In this document: positions 1-5,766 of the stretch, in pieces | How positions within the stretch are numbered: the stretch's first letter is position 1 | How the letters are laid out: each line of letters starts with the position of its first letter | DNA from: Thermoguttaceae bacterium | GTDB taxonomy: Bacteria > Planctomycetota > Planctomycetia > Pirellulales > Thermoguttaceae | NCBI GenBank assembly: GCA_017549085.1 | Contig: JAFYVO010000059.1 | Location: 1 to 7,038 of the forward strand | Direction: 5' to 3' | Length of the DNA: 7,038 nt | Made by a program: the position numbers and the translations under genes | The notes under the pieces: model-generated | The model's input: the letters and a program-made list of their open reading frames with translations, nothing else | What the model was told of the DNA's origin: nothing | The model's database searches: none

Positions 1-500
1 GCTTCTCGTCGAGCGTTGTTTTGCGCTGAACCGCCCGACGACGAGAACGTCGAAAGCCGACAGAGCGTTGGGGGCCCCTATATTTCGCGTCGATTTTTTC
101 GCTGAACCGTCCGTCGTCGCCCGGCGAGCAAGCGTTTGAGACGTCGAGCGTTGTTTTGCGCTGAACCGCCGTCGTCGCTCGGCGAGCAAACGTTGGGGCG
201 TCGAACGCGCCGCGTCGCTTCGCGGCGAGCGTTTTTTTGCGCTGAACCGCCCGACGACGAGGACGTCGAAAGCCGACAGAACGTTTGGCGCGCCGAGCGT
301 TCCGCGTTGAGTTTTTCGCCGAACCGCCCATCGTCGCCCGGCGAGCAAGCGTTTGAGACGCCGCGCCGTTTCGCGTTGAGTTTTTCGCTGAACCGTCCGG
401 CGTCGCTCGTCGAGCGTTGTTTTGCGCGTTGACCGTCCGTCGCCGCTCGGCGAGCAAGCGTTTGGGGCGTCGAACGCGCCGCGTCGCTTCTCGGCAAGGC
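1..500. repeat. Degenerate intergenic repeat array with a ~217-bp higher-order period
   Basis: A core close to gctgaaccg(c/t)cc recurs at about 23, 101, 158, 239, 318, 387 and, more degraded, 426. Each core is followed by a variable tail. Tail type A (23-72) reappears at 239-288 with about 47 of 50 bases identical. Type B (101-144) reappears near 318-361. Type C (from 181) reappears from 439. The order A-B-C is therefore repeated with a period of about 217 bp, plus an extra 41-bp short unit before the second C. Bases 5-26 match 406-427 exactly, so the array probably continues left of the window. Irregular unit length and the lack of unique spacers rule out CRISPR. Both strands stay open for long stretches (136-432 plus, 78-497 minus), but these products are only low-complexity Arg/Ser/Ala-rich readings of the repeat. 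No gene is called in 1-564. Confidence 0.8.
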
Positions 501-564
501 GATCGGGTTGGCGATTCGCGTTTCACTAGGCGAGCTAGGTAAAAAACGAAAGTAAAAGACAACG

Positions 565-1275
565 ATGGAATATTACGCGCGCTTAACGGATTTCAAAACG
601 AAGATTCTTTCTTACGTCGAGACGATCTTTAAGTGTTACGGTAACGAGTTGCTTCTTCGGCTTGAAGATTACAATTTGTTGGAACATCCGAACAACTGCG
701 TTCAATCGTCGACGGCGATCGGTTATGCGATAAAGGAGTTTCTCGTTTCGAAACTGGAAACTTTTACGCAAAACCACGTCGCGCCGGAATACAAAATTTG
801 CCGCGATTCGAGCGTTCAATCGACGACCAACGCCAGTTACGACTGCTTTTCTTGGCTTGAACCGTCGCTTTTCGCGATGATCAATTTGAAAATGAACAAA
901 GCGAGGTGCGCCAACAACGCGGTCGCCGCGATTCACCGGCTGTACGAAGATTTCGTCGTGAAGTCGCCGGAAACGCCGAAATGTTTGATGGTCTTGAAAA
1001 TCTTTTACGACTTCGCCCTTTCGACGCGCGACCGCCAGCGGAAAATCTTCGTTACCAACGCGTCGGCTTATTTTCTCGACGAGATCGACCTCCGCGAAAA
1101 TCATCGCCAAGACCAACGCAATTGGTCGGCGAACTTCAACCCCAATTCGGGACGCTTGCAAATTAGCGAAAAAATGTTGCGCGAAAACCGGTTGCCGCCC
1201 GAAGAAATTTCTTACCAAAACACTTGCGAAACGTTGCGAGCGATTGTCGAGCGCAACGCGAAAAAAGTTCGGTAG
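565..1275 (+). CDS. Orphan protein of unknown function, possible PD-(D/E)XK restriction-endonuclease-like
   Basis: This is a 236-aa soluble protein with no signal peptide or membrane segment. I do not recognise it with certainty. Three features fit a PD-(D/E)XK nuclease core. A helix at about 50-64 (STAIGYAIKEFL) carries Glu58, like the N-terminal helix of many type II restriction enzymes. It is followed by Asp93 in the SYDCF segment and by I-N-L-K (Asn107, Lys109) after a 13-residue gap, which would be the (D/E)XK strand with Asn replacing the acid. The C-terminal part is polar (HRQDQRNWSANFNPNSGRLQ, 180-199) and could contact DNA. Seven cysteines are scattered through it. The ATG at 565 has only a weak purine-rich stretch upstream (549-561). 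The gene stands alone between the repeat array and argJ, with no modification methylase in the window. It looks more AT-rich than argJ, which may indicate transfer. The nuclease reading is inference; the coding call is much firmer. Confidence 0.75.
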   Translation: MEYYARLTDFKTKILSYVETIFKCYGNELLLRLEDYNLLEHPNNCVQSSTAIGYAIKEFLVSKLETFTQNHVAPEYKICRDSSVQSTTNASYDCFSWLEPSLFAMINLKMNKARCANNAVAAIHRLYEDFVVKSPETPKCLMVLKIFYDFALSTRDRQRKIFVTNASAYFLDEIDLRENHRQDQRNWSANFNPNSGRLQISEKMLRENRLPPEEISYQNTCETLRAIVERNAKKVR

Positions 1276-1314
1276 CCGTATAAAGCGGCGCCGACGAACG
1301 AACGCGACGGGGGC

Positions 1315-1342
1315 TTGATTTTTTCGCGCGGCGGCGTATAAT
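1315..1342 (+). promoter_or_regulatory. Sigma70-type promoter ahead of argJ
   Basis: TTGATT (1315-1320) and a perfect TATAAT (1337-1342) are separated by 16 bp. The pair lies in the 249-bp gap after the orphan gene, about 180 bp upstream of the argJ start, which would give a long 5' leader. Nothing else convincing was seen in 1276-1524, and I found no clear riboswitch or leader peptide. Confidence 0.55.
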
Positions 1343-1524
1343 TGCGTTGGAAATCGTCGATTTCTCTCGACGCGGCCTCCGGTTCTGCGGTCGCTTTCAA
1401 GCGGTCGGCTCGTTAGGGCGGACAGGAAAAGCGGACGCTTCTTCGGACGGTTGGACGCGTCGTGCGTCGGGCGTTGCAAAACGCTTAACGATAACGGTTT
1501 AGCAAAAGAGAAAAGGGCTCGAAA

Positions 1525-2727
1525 ATGGAGCGAGAATTTTTCATTCCCCAAGGGTATCGGTTCGCCGGAACGCATTGCGGCGTTAAGCCGAACACGACGA
1601 AACTCGATTTCGCGCTCGTCGTTTCGGATTTGCCGGCGACGGCGGCGGGCGTCTACACGCAAAACTTAAATTGCGGCGCGCCGGTTACTTACGACCGTTC
1701 GCTCACGCCGGGGAAAGGAATCCGCGTCGTCGCGACCAACTCCGGCGTCGCCAACGCTTGCACCGGGGCGCTCGGGCTCGAAAACGCGCGTGAAATGGCG
1801 CGACTCGCCGCCGAAGCGGTCGGCGCGACCGGCGACCAAGCGCTCGTCATGTCGACCGGCGTCATCGGCGTCCAGCTCCCGATGGAACGCATCGCCGAAG
1901 GGGCCGCGTCCGCCGGGGCGTCGCTCGGTTCGACCCTCGACGACTTCAAGAAGGCCGCGACCGCCATCATGACGACCGACACGAAGATGAAAATCGTTTC
2001 GCGTCAAGCGGTTACGAAGGACGGCAAAACGTTCCGCCTCGCCGGGATGTGCAAGGGCGCCGCGATGATCGGCCCGAATATGGCGACGATGCTCGCGACG
2101 CTGATGACCGACGCCGCGCTCGAACCGGCCGACGCGCAAGCGATGCTCAAGGAAGTCGTCGACGAAACGTTCAACTGCGTCAGCGTCGAAGGGCACACCA
2201 GCACCAGCGACAGCGTCGTCTTCCTCGCGAACGGCGCCGCGATTCCGGAAGCGTTGTCCGGCGACGACTTAACGACGTTCAAAGCGCTCCTCCTCGACCT
2301 CTGCCAAGAACTCGCCCCGATGATTCCGGGGGACGGCGAAGGCGCGTCGCACCTCATCACCATCGACGTTTTCGGCGCTCCGGACCGCGAGTCGGCGAAG
2401 AAATTGGCGCAAACGGTCGCCAACGACGCGCTCGTTAAGACGGCCATTTGCGGCGCCGACCCGAACTGGGGCCGCATTATCTCCGCGACCGGTCGCTGCG
2501 GCGTCCCGTACGACCCGACGAAGGTTTCGCTTAAAGTCAACGGTTTCTTGCTTTACGAAAATGGCACGCCGCTCGACTTCGACAAGGAAACCGTTTCCGC
2601 GTCGATTCGCGACAATTACGACACGTCGTTCGAAATCTTCTTCCAAGAAGGCGACGCGTCGATTCGCTTCTGGACGTCCGACCTGACCTGCGAATACGTC
2701 CACCTCAACGCGGACTACACGACCTGA
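1525..2727 (+). CDS. argJ: Bifunctional ornithine acetyltransferase / N-acetylglutamate synthase ArgJ
   Basis: ArgJ moves the acetyl group from N-acetylornithine to glutamate, recycling acetyl in cytoplasmic arginine synthesis; bifunctional forms also acetylate glutamate from acetyl-CoA. At 400 aa it has the normal full length. The N-terminal half carries the NSGVANACTG segment (72-81) and the STGVIG turn (110-115), associated with the oxyanion hole. The autocleavage site lies in KGAAMIGPNMATML (177-190): the precursor should split between Ala187 and Thr188, leaving Thr188 as the nucleophile of the beta chain. The usual KGSGMI is here KGAAMI. The C-terminus has the family landmarks CGADPNWGR and the closing NADYTT. 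The ATG at 1525 follows aaaggg (1512-1517) at good spacing and matches the family's usual start. The gene stands alone here; no other arg gene is present. Whether it is mono- or bifunctional cannot be read from sequence. Confidence 0.97.
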   Translation: MEREFFIPQGYRFAGTHCGVKPNTTKLDFALVVSDLPATAAGVYTQNLNCGAPVTYDRSLTPGKGIRVVATNSGVANACTGALGLENAREMARLAAEAVGATGDQALVMSTGVIGVQLPMERIAEGAASAGASLGSTLDDFKKAATAIMTTDTKMKIVSRQAVTKDGKTFRLAGMCKGAAMIGPNMATMLATLMTDAALEPADAQAMLKEVVDETFNCVSVEGHTSTSDSVVFLANGAAIPEALSGDDLTTFKALLLDLCQELAPMIPGDGEGASHLITIDVFGAPDRESAKKLAQTVANDALVKTAICGADPNWGRIISATGRCGVPYDPTKVSLKVNGFLLYENGTPLDFDKETVSASIRDNYDTSFEIFFQEGDASIRFWTSDLTCEYVHLNADYTT

Positions 2728-2728
2728 C

Positions 2729-2799
2729 GCAAGCGCTTGCCGTTTAAAGGGATAAAACGCGGATTCGAACGACGCTTTTCGGGTTCGCGTTTTTTTTTT
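2729..2799 (+). terminator. Terminator-like hairpin and T-run after argJ
   Basis: A stem ACGCG (2757-2761) pairs with CGCGT (2786-2790). AAC/GTT continues the stem inside a 6-nt bulge, and an alternative inner stem CGAAC/GTTCG is possible. Ten T residues follow (2790-2799). A separate 12-bp perfect palindrome, gcaagcgcttgc (2729-2740), lies just after the argJ stop. The bulge makes this a moderate rather than strong intrinsic terminator. Confidence 0.6.
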
Positions 2800-2821
2800 G
2801 TTGCGAAGGGCGAAAAAGGGC

Positions 2822-2849
2822 TTGACAAAGTTGCTCGTTTGGCTAAAAT
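2822..2849 (+). promoter_or_regulatory. arsR promoter with probable overlapping ArsR operator
   Basis: A consensus TTGACA (2822-2827) is 16 bp from TAAAAT (2844-2849), placing transcription start about 15-20 bp before the arsR ATG. TTGC (2831-2834) and GCAA (2851-2854) form an inverted pair that brackets the -10 box, as expected for a repressor blocking its own promoter. The stretch gctaaaattgcaa (2842-2854) is matched at 10 of 13 positions by gccaaatatgcaa (3242-3254) ahead of the permease gene. The promoter is seen directly; its control by ArsR is inference. Confidence 0.75.
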
Positions 2850-2872
2850 TGCAAGCGTAGAAAGGAAAGAGA

Positions 2873-3169
2873 ATGCGCGATTTTACATCGGTCGACGCTA
2901 AAGCGAATTTTTTTAAGGCGTTGGCGCATCCGACGCGGCTTCGAATCGTCGAAATGCTCGCCGACGAAGAGCTTTGCGTTTGCGTATTGCTGGAGTCGTT
3001 TCCGATCGATATGTCGACGTTGTCGCGTCATTTGGCCGTTCTAAAGAACGCCGGCGTCGTAACTTGCGACAAACGCGGGAAGAACGTCTATTATCGCTTG
3101 GCTTGCCCTTGTTTGGCGAAAATTTTCGATTGCCTAAACGGTTCGGGCTTTAACGCTTGTTGCGAATAG
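2873..3169 (+). CDS. arsR: ArsR/SmtB-family metalloid-responsive repressor
   Basis: This is a 98-aa winged-helix DNA-binding protein. ArsR proteins sit on their operator as dimers and leave when As(III)/Sb(III), or in relatives another soft metal, binds their cysteines. The N-terminal helix (11-30, FFKALAHPTRLRIVEML) is typical. The metal motif ELCVC follows with Cys35 and Cys37, as in E. coli-type ArsR (ELCVCDL). The recognition helix is MSTLSRHLAVLKNAGVV (47-63) and the wing is CDKRGKNVYYRL (65-76). The C-terminus is unusually Cys-rich: Cys78, Cys80, Cys87, Cys96 and Cys97. These might provide a third ligand or a second site. The ATG at 2873 follows aagga (2862-2866). A strong terminator follows, so arsR can be transcribed alone, with the permease gene read from its own promoter or by readthrough. 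The exact inducer cannot be settled from sequence, but As(III) is most likely. Confidence 0.92.
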   Translation: MRDFTSVDAKANFFKALAHPTRLRIVEMLADEELCVCVLLESFPIDMSTLSRHLAVLKNAGVVTCDKRGKNVYYRLACPCLAKIFDCLNGSGFNACCE

Positions 3170-3193
3170 CGAACGGGCGTCGCCATATAACCG

Positions 3194-3220
3194 CGTCGCG
3201 AAGGAGCGACGTTTTTTTTT
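3194..3220 (+). terminator. Intrinsic terminator after arsR
   Basis: A perfect 6-bp GC-rich stem, CGTCGC (3194-3199) with GCGACG (3206-3211), closes a 6-nt loop and is followed directly by nine T residues (3212-3220). It separates arsR from the downstream transporter genes. Confidence 0.85.
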
Positions 3221-3241
3221 GAAATAATGCTTGTTGGATTA

Positions 3242-3271
3242 GCCAAATATGCAATGGTTGGCGCGGTTTGC
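3242..3271 (+). promoter_or_regulatory. Candidate ArsR operator before the permease gene
   Basis: gccaaatatgcaa (3242-3254) resembles the sequence over the arsR -10 box at 10 of 13 positions. The segment also contains inverted pairs GCCAA (3242-3246)/TTGGC (3258-3262) and GCAA (3251-3254)/TTGC (3268-3271). A TTGAAA (3219-3224) lies 32 bp before its GCAA, close to the 29 bp seen at arsR. No good -10 box at normal spacing was found, so the promoter itself remains unproven. Confidence 0.4.
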
Positions 3272-3342
3272 AACGCGACGTCCGGTTTGGCGCGACGGGG
3301 CGAGCGAACCGATTGAAACGCAACGACTTAAAAGGTAAAGAG

Positions 3343-4761
3343 ATGAAAAACAGAACGGTTTTTGCGGCGATTTGCGCGGCGTTTGCGGCGGCGTACTGGC
3401 TTCCGCTGGGGAATCCGGCGATTCGCGAGGCGACTTTCGAGGGCTTGCGGACGTTGCAGTGGTACGCGCGGTATCATACGTTGGCGTGCGTCGTTCCCGC
3501 GATGTTTATCGCCGGCGCGATTTCGACGTTTCTTTCTAAGGAGCGCGTTTTGAAATATTTAGGCCCGAATTCGAATAAAGCGTCGGCCTACGGCGTCGCG
3601 TCGATTTCGGGAACGATTCTCTCGGTCTGTTCGTGCAGCGTCCTGCCGATGTTCGCCGGGATTTACCGCGTCGGCGCCGGACTTGGCCCGGCTTGCGCTT
3701 TTTTATGCTCGGGGCCCGCGTTAAGCGTCGTCGCTATCTGCTTGACCGCTAGCGTTTTAGGGCTCGAACTGGGCGTCGCGAGAACGACGGCGGCGATCGC
3801 GATAAGTTTGGTCGTCGGTCTGGCGATGGCGGCGCTTTTCCGCGGAGGCGAAACGGAACGGCTCGCGGCGACGCTCGAAACGTTGGAACCGGCGCCGACG
3901 AAACGCAAACCTTGGCAAACGTTCGTTTTTTTGACGGCGTTGGTCGCGACGCTGGTCTTCCTCGACTGGCCGAATCCCGGTTCGACGGCGTTCAATTTGA
4001 AGCCGGGCTCCGTTCTAACTCGCCTCGACGCGGAACTTGGAAAAGAAACGACGACGATTCCGGAAACCGCGAAACCGATTCGCTTGACGACGGCGATTCA
4101 ACTGCGAACGAGCGGCGATTTCGACTTTCAACTCCTTGAAACGCCGGAGTTTGCGGACGACGTTCCTGCGTCCGTTCGCGCCGCGTTCGAGCAAGACGCA
4201 AAATACCGAATCGCCGAAAAGGACGCGACCGCGTTCGCGACGGTCGTTGACGAAAAATATCGTTGGAGCTTGAAATTACACGAGTTGCGTTGGATCATCG
4301 GCGCGTTTTTCGGCGTCGCGGTTTTGGCGGCGGCGTTCGGTTGGCTGACCGGCGAGGAACGGCGCGAGTGGCTCGAACAAACTTGGGGATTTTCGAAAAC
4401 GATTATTCCGCTCCTTTTCGGCGGCGTTTTGCTGACCGGTTTCGTCGCGGCGCTCTTGCCGGCGGAAACGGTCGCCTCGTGGGTGGGGGGGAACTCCTTG
4501 CGCGCCAACTTGATAGCGTCGGTCGTCGGTTCCCTTTGGTATTTCGCGACGTTAACGGAAATCCCGATTTTGCAAGCGCTTATTGGACTTGGAATGGGAA
4601 AGGGCCCTGCGTTGACGCTCCTTTTGGCCGGGCCGACCCTGTCGCTGCCTAGTATCGTCGTGATCGGCAAGTATTTAGGCGCGAAAAAAACGTTCGCGTT
4701 CGTCGGAATGGTCGCCGGCTTCAGCGCGTTGTGCGGTTGGATTTTTGGAATGTTTTTTTGA
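3343..4761 (+). CDS. CSC-motif permease of the ArsP/YraQ type (PF03773-like), metalloid or metal efflux
   Basis: This is a 472-aa inner-membrane protein with about ten hydrophobic segments in two halves. Helices 3-4 carry SVCSCSVLPMFAGIYRVGAG (94-113) with Cys96 and Cys98. That is the family's CxC signature, likely to bind the exported metal or organoarsenical, followed by PACAFLCSGPALS. The second half repeats the plan: FATLTEIPILQALIGLGMGKGPALTLLLAGPTLSLPS (401-437), without cysteines. Between helix 6 (about 191-208) and helix 7 (about 315-335) lies a polar stretch of about 100 residues, presumably one extramembrane domain. I chose the ATG at 3343, preceded by aaaggtaaagag, over a TTG at 3268 that would add 25 basic residues in front of the first membrane helix. 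ArsR upstream and the redox protein downstream point to arsenic or soft-metal export. Substrate and direction are inferred; related proteins are annotated as arsenical, Cu or Zn exporters. Confidence 0.88.
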   Translation: MKNRTVFAAICAAFAAAYWLPLGNPAIREATFEGLRTLQWYARYHTLACVVPAMFIAGAISTFLSKERVLKYLGPNSNKASAYGVASISGTILSVCSCSVLPMFAGIYRVGAGLGPACAFLCSGPALSVVAICLTASVLGLELGVARTTAAIAISLVVGLAMAALFRGGETERLAATLETLEPAPTKRKPWQTFVFLTALVATLVFLDWPNPGSTAFNLKPGSVLTRLDAELGKETTTIPETAKPIRLTTAIQLRTSGDFDFQLLETPEFADDVPASVRAAFEQDAKYRIAEKDATAFATVVDEKYRWSLKLHELRWIIGAFFGVAVLAAAFGWLTGEERREWLEQTWGFSKTIIPLLFGGVLLTGFVAALLPAETVASWVGGNSLRANLIASVVGSLWYFATLTEIPILQALIGLGMGKGPALTLLLAGPTLSLPSIVVIGKYLGAKKTFAFVGMVAGFSALCGWIFGMFF

Positions 4762-4807
4762 TTGACGCGTTGTAAAGCAAGCGTCGTAAAGCGCGACGCG
4801 GCGTCAA
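4762..4807 (+). other. Two-part intercistronic hairpin between permease and thioredoxin-like genes
   Basis: TTGACGC (4762-4768) and GCGTCAA (4801-4807) are perfect inverted arms enclosing a second perfect pair, GCGTCG (4781-4786) with CGACGC (4794-4799) and a 7-nt loop. No T-run follows directly, so this is more likely an RNA stability or processing element, or a weak attenuator, than a full terminator. Confidence 0.5.
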
Positions 4808-4844
4808 AACGCTTTCAAAGGTTTTTAACGAAAGGAAAACGACG

Positions 4845-5081
4845 ATGTTAATTCAAGTGTTGGGAACGGGTTGCGGTGCGTGTAAAAAAATGGCGGCGAC
4901 CGTCGAACAAGCGGCGAACGAGTTGGAACTCGATTTCGAGTTTGAAAAGGCGACGGCGATCGATCGTATTGTCGCGGCGGGAGTTATCGCGACTCCGGCG
5001 CTGGTCGTCGACGGGCGCGTTCGCGTCGTCGGCCGGGGGCTTTCGCTCGACGAAGCGAAGAAGATTTTGAGCGCCGATTAG
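4845..5081 (+). CDS. Small thioredoxin-like redox protein (MTH895/TM0996 type)
   Basis: This 78-aa cytoplasmic protein has a minimal thioredoxin fold. The first strand (MLIQVLGTG) leads straight into the active site CGAC (Cys10, Cys13). The cis-proline loop is IATPALVV (48-55) with Pro51, and the C-terminal helix (68-76) closes the fold. The length is right for the family (about 75-85 aa, thioredoxin_3, PF13192-like). The ATG at 4845 follows aagga (4832-4836). It lies 83 bp after the permease gene on the same strand, behind a hairpin. This partnership of small dithiol protein and CSC permease recurs in ArsR-controlled clusters. Its likely job is to reduce or hand over a thiol-reactive metalloid to the permease, or to keep the permease cysteines reduced. 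Those roles are inferred; the fold assignment is firm. Confidence 0.9.
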   Translation: MLIQVLGTGCGACKKMAATVEQAANELELDFEFEKATAIDRIVAAGVIATPALVVDGRVRVVGRGLSLDEAKKILSAD

Positions 5082-5101
5082 CAAAAAACGAAAACGACAT
5101 T

Positions 5102-5131
5102 GCGTCGCCGCGTTGTTTGACGCGGCGACGC
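5102..5131 (+). other. Perfect 12-bp hairpin at the broken end of the ArsG-like gene
   Basis: Arms 5102-5113 and 5120-5131 pair perfectly (GCGTCGCCGCGT with its complement) around a 6-nt loop, tgtttg. No T-run follows, so it is not a standard intrinsic terminator. Its 3' arm ends about 5 bp before the first codons that still resemble ArsG (from about 5136), and the arm contains the stop that closes the frame upstream (5118-5120). Confidence 0.75.
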
Positions 5132-5678
5132 GGCGCGCAACGTCTTAATTTCCGGAGGGTTATACGCCTTCGGACGCGTCGTCGCCTACGTCCTTTTCGC
5201 GTTTTTGGCGACGACGTTCGCGACGAGCGACGGCGGCGAAAGTTGGACGCGTTGGGCGGCGATCAACTTGCGCGGATTTTGGGGCCCGGCGACCGTCGCG
5301 CTGGGAATCGCGCTGTCGGGGCGGATTTCCGTTCCGTTTGCGGGGCGGGCGAACGTCGACCGAGCGCGCGTAATCGTCGATAAAATCGGGGTTTGGAGCG
5401 CGGCGCCGATCGGGTTTCTTTTCGCGGCGGCGTTTTTGGCGACCGTCGCGCTGGCGACGGTGTTTCGCGCTCCGTTTCTTTTTTCGTTGGTCTTTAGCGT
5501 TGCAACCGCTTTACCGGTCGTTGTTTGCGCTTATTTTCTTGCTTTTCAAAAGAATCGGTTGGCGCGCGTTTTCGGCGTCGTTGAAAAAGTTGACAAAACA
5601 TCGCGGGCTTTTTTGAGCGCGACCGTTATTTTACTCGGCGTCGTAACGACGTTGAAATCGACGTTCGAGGTTTTTTAA
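5121..5678 (+). pseudogene. 5'-truncated ArsG-like membrane permease remnant
   Basis: The open frame runs from just after a stop at 5118-5120 to TAA at 5676-5678. Resemblance to ArsG-family (putative aromatic arsenical efflux, CcdA/TauE-like) proteins begins at RNVLISGGLYAFGR (from 5136) and continues through GVWSAAPIGFLFAAAF and the end of the protein, ALPVVVCAYFLAF and LSATVILLGVVTTL. Missing are the first helix or helices and the Ser-Pro-Cys-Pro motif. The second Cys-Pro motif expected after GFLFAAAF reads Leu-Ala instead. The frame has no ATG or GTG before 5205. The first usable start is TTG at 5205, in the middle of a membrane helix, which would give 157 aa. GGAGGG at 5153-5159 looks like a ribosome site but encodes Gly-Gly and has no start at proper spacing. 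No internal stops are present, so the break is recent or the fragment is still expressed. The family comparison is from memory. Confidence 0.6.
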
Positions 5679-5693
5679 ACGTCGACGTTTAAA
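5674..5693. repeat. Perfect 20-bp palindrome over the ArsG-like stop codon
   Basis: tttaaacgtcgacgtttaaa reads the same on both strands and includes the TAA at 5676-5678. It lies 8 bp before the large terminator stem. It could be a protein-binding site or only chance extension of a cgtcgacg core, which is common in this genome. Confidence 0.6.
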
Positions 5694-5700
5694 GTGTTGC

Positions 5701-5749
5701 GCTCAATAGAAAAAGCGCCGACTTTACGTCGGCGCTTTTTCTATTGAGC
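5701..5749. terminator. Bidirectional intrinsic terminator, perfect 22-bp stem
   Basis: Arms 5701-5722 and 5728-5749 pair without a mismatch around a 5-nt loop (tttac). The inner GCGCCGAC/GTCGGCGC is followed by TTTTT on the plus strand and, by symmetry, on the minus strand. It sits 22 bp after the ArsG-like stop and 17 bp after the exbD stop on the other strand, serving both converging units. Confidence 0.92.
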
Positions 5750-5766
5750 TTGGAGGAACGCGAGCG

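Noticed and set aside
78..497. Open frames on both strands in the repeat array
   Set aside because: Both strands are open at once because the repeat lacks stop codons. The products are low-complexity and have no ribosome site or homology I recognise.
1..500. CRISPR array
   Set aside because: Units vary in length (about 40-85 bp), repeats diverge, no unique spacers of constant size occur, and no cas gene is present.
583..1662. 359-codon open frame on the minus strand spanning the orphan gene and the argJ start
   Set aside because: Its Arg/Val/Phe-rich translation has no recognisable fold. It overlaps two supported plus-strand genes and is explained by the avoidance of stops on the antisense strand of GC-rich codons.
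3268..3342. Upstream TTG start for the permease, adding 25 residues
   Set aside because: The added residues are basic and lie in the promoter/operator region; the ATG at 3343 has a better ribosome site and begins just before the first membrane helix.
5153..5159. GGAGGG as a ribosome binding site for the ArsG-like gene
   Set aside because: No ATG, GTG or TTG lies at usable spacing, and the bases encode the Gly-Gly expected at this point of the protein.
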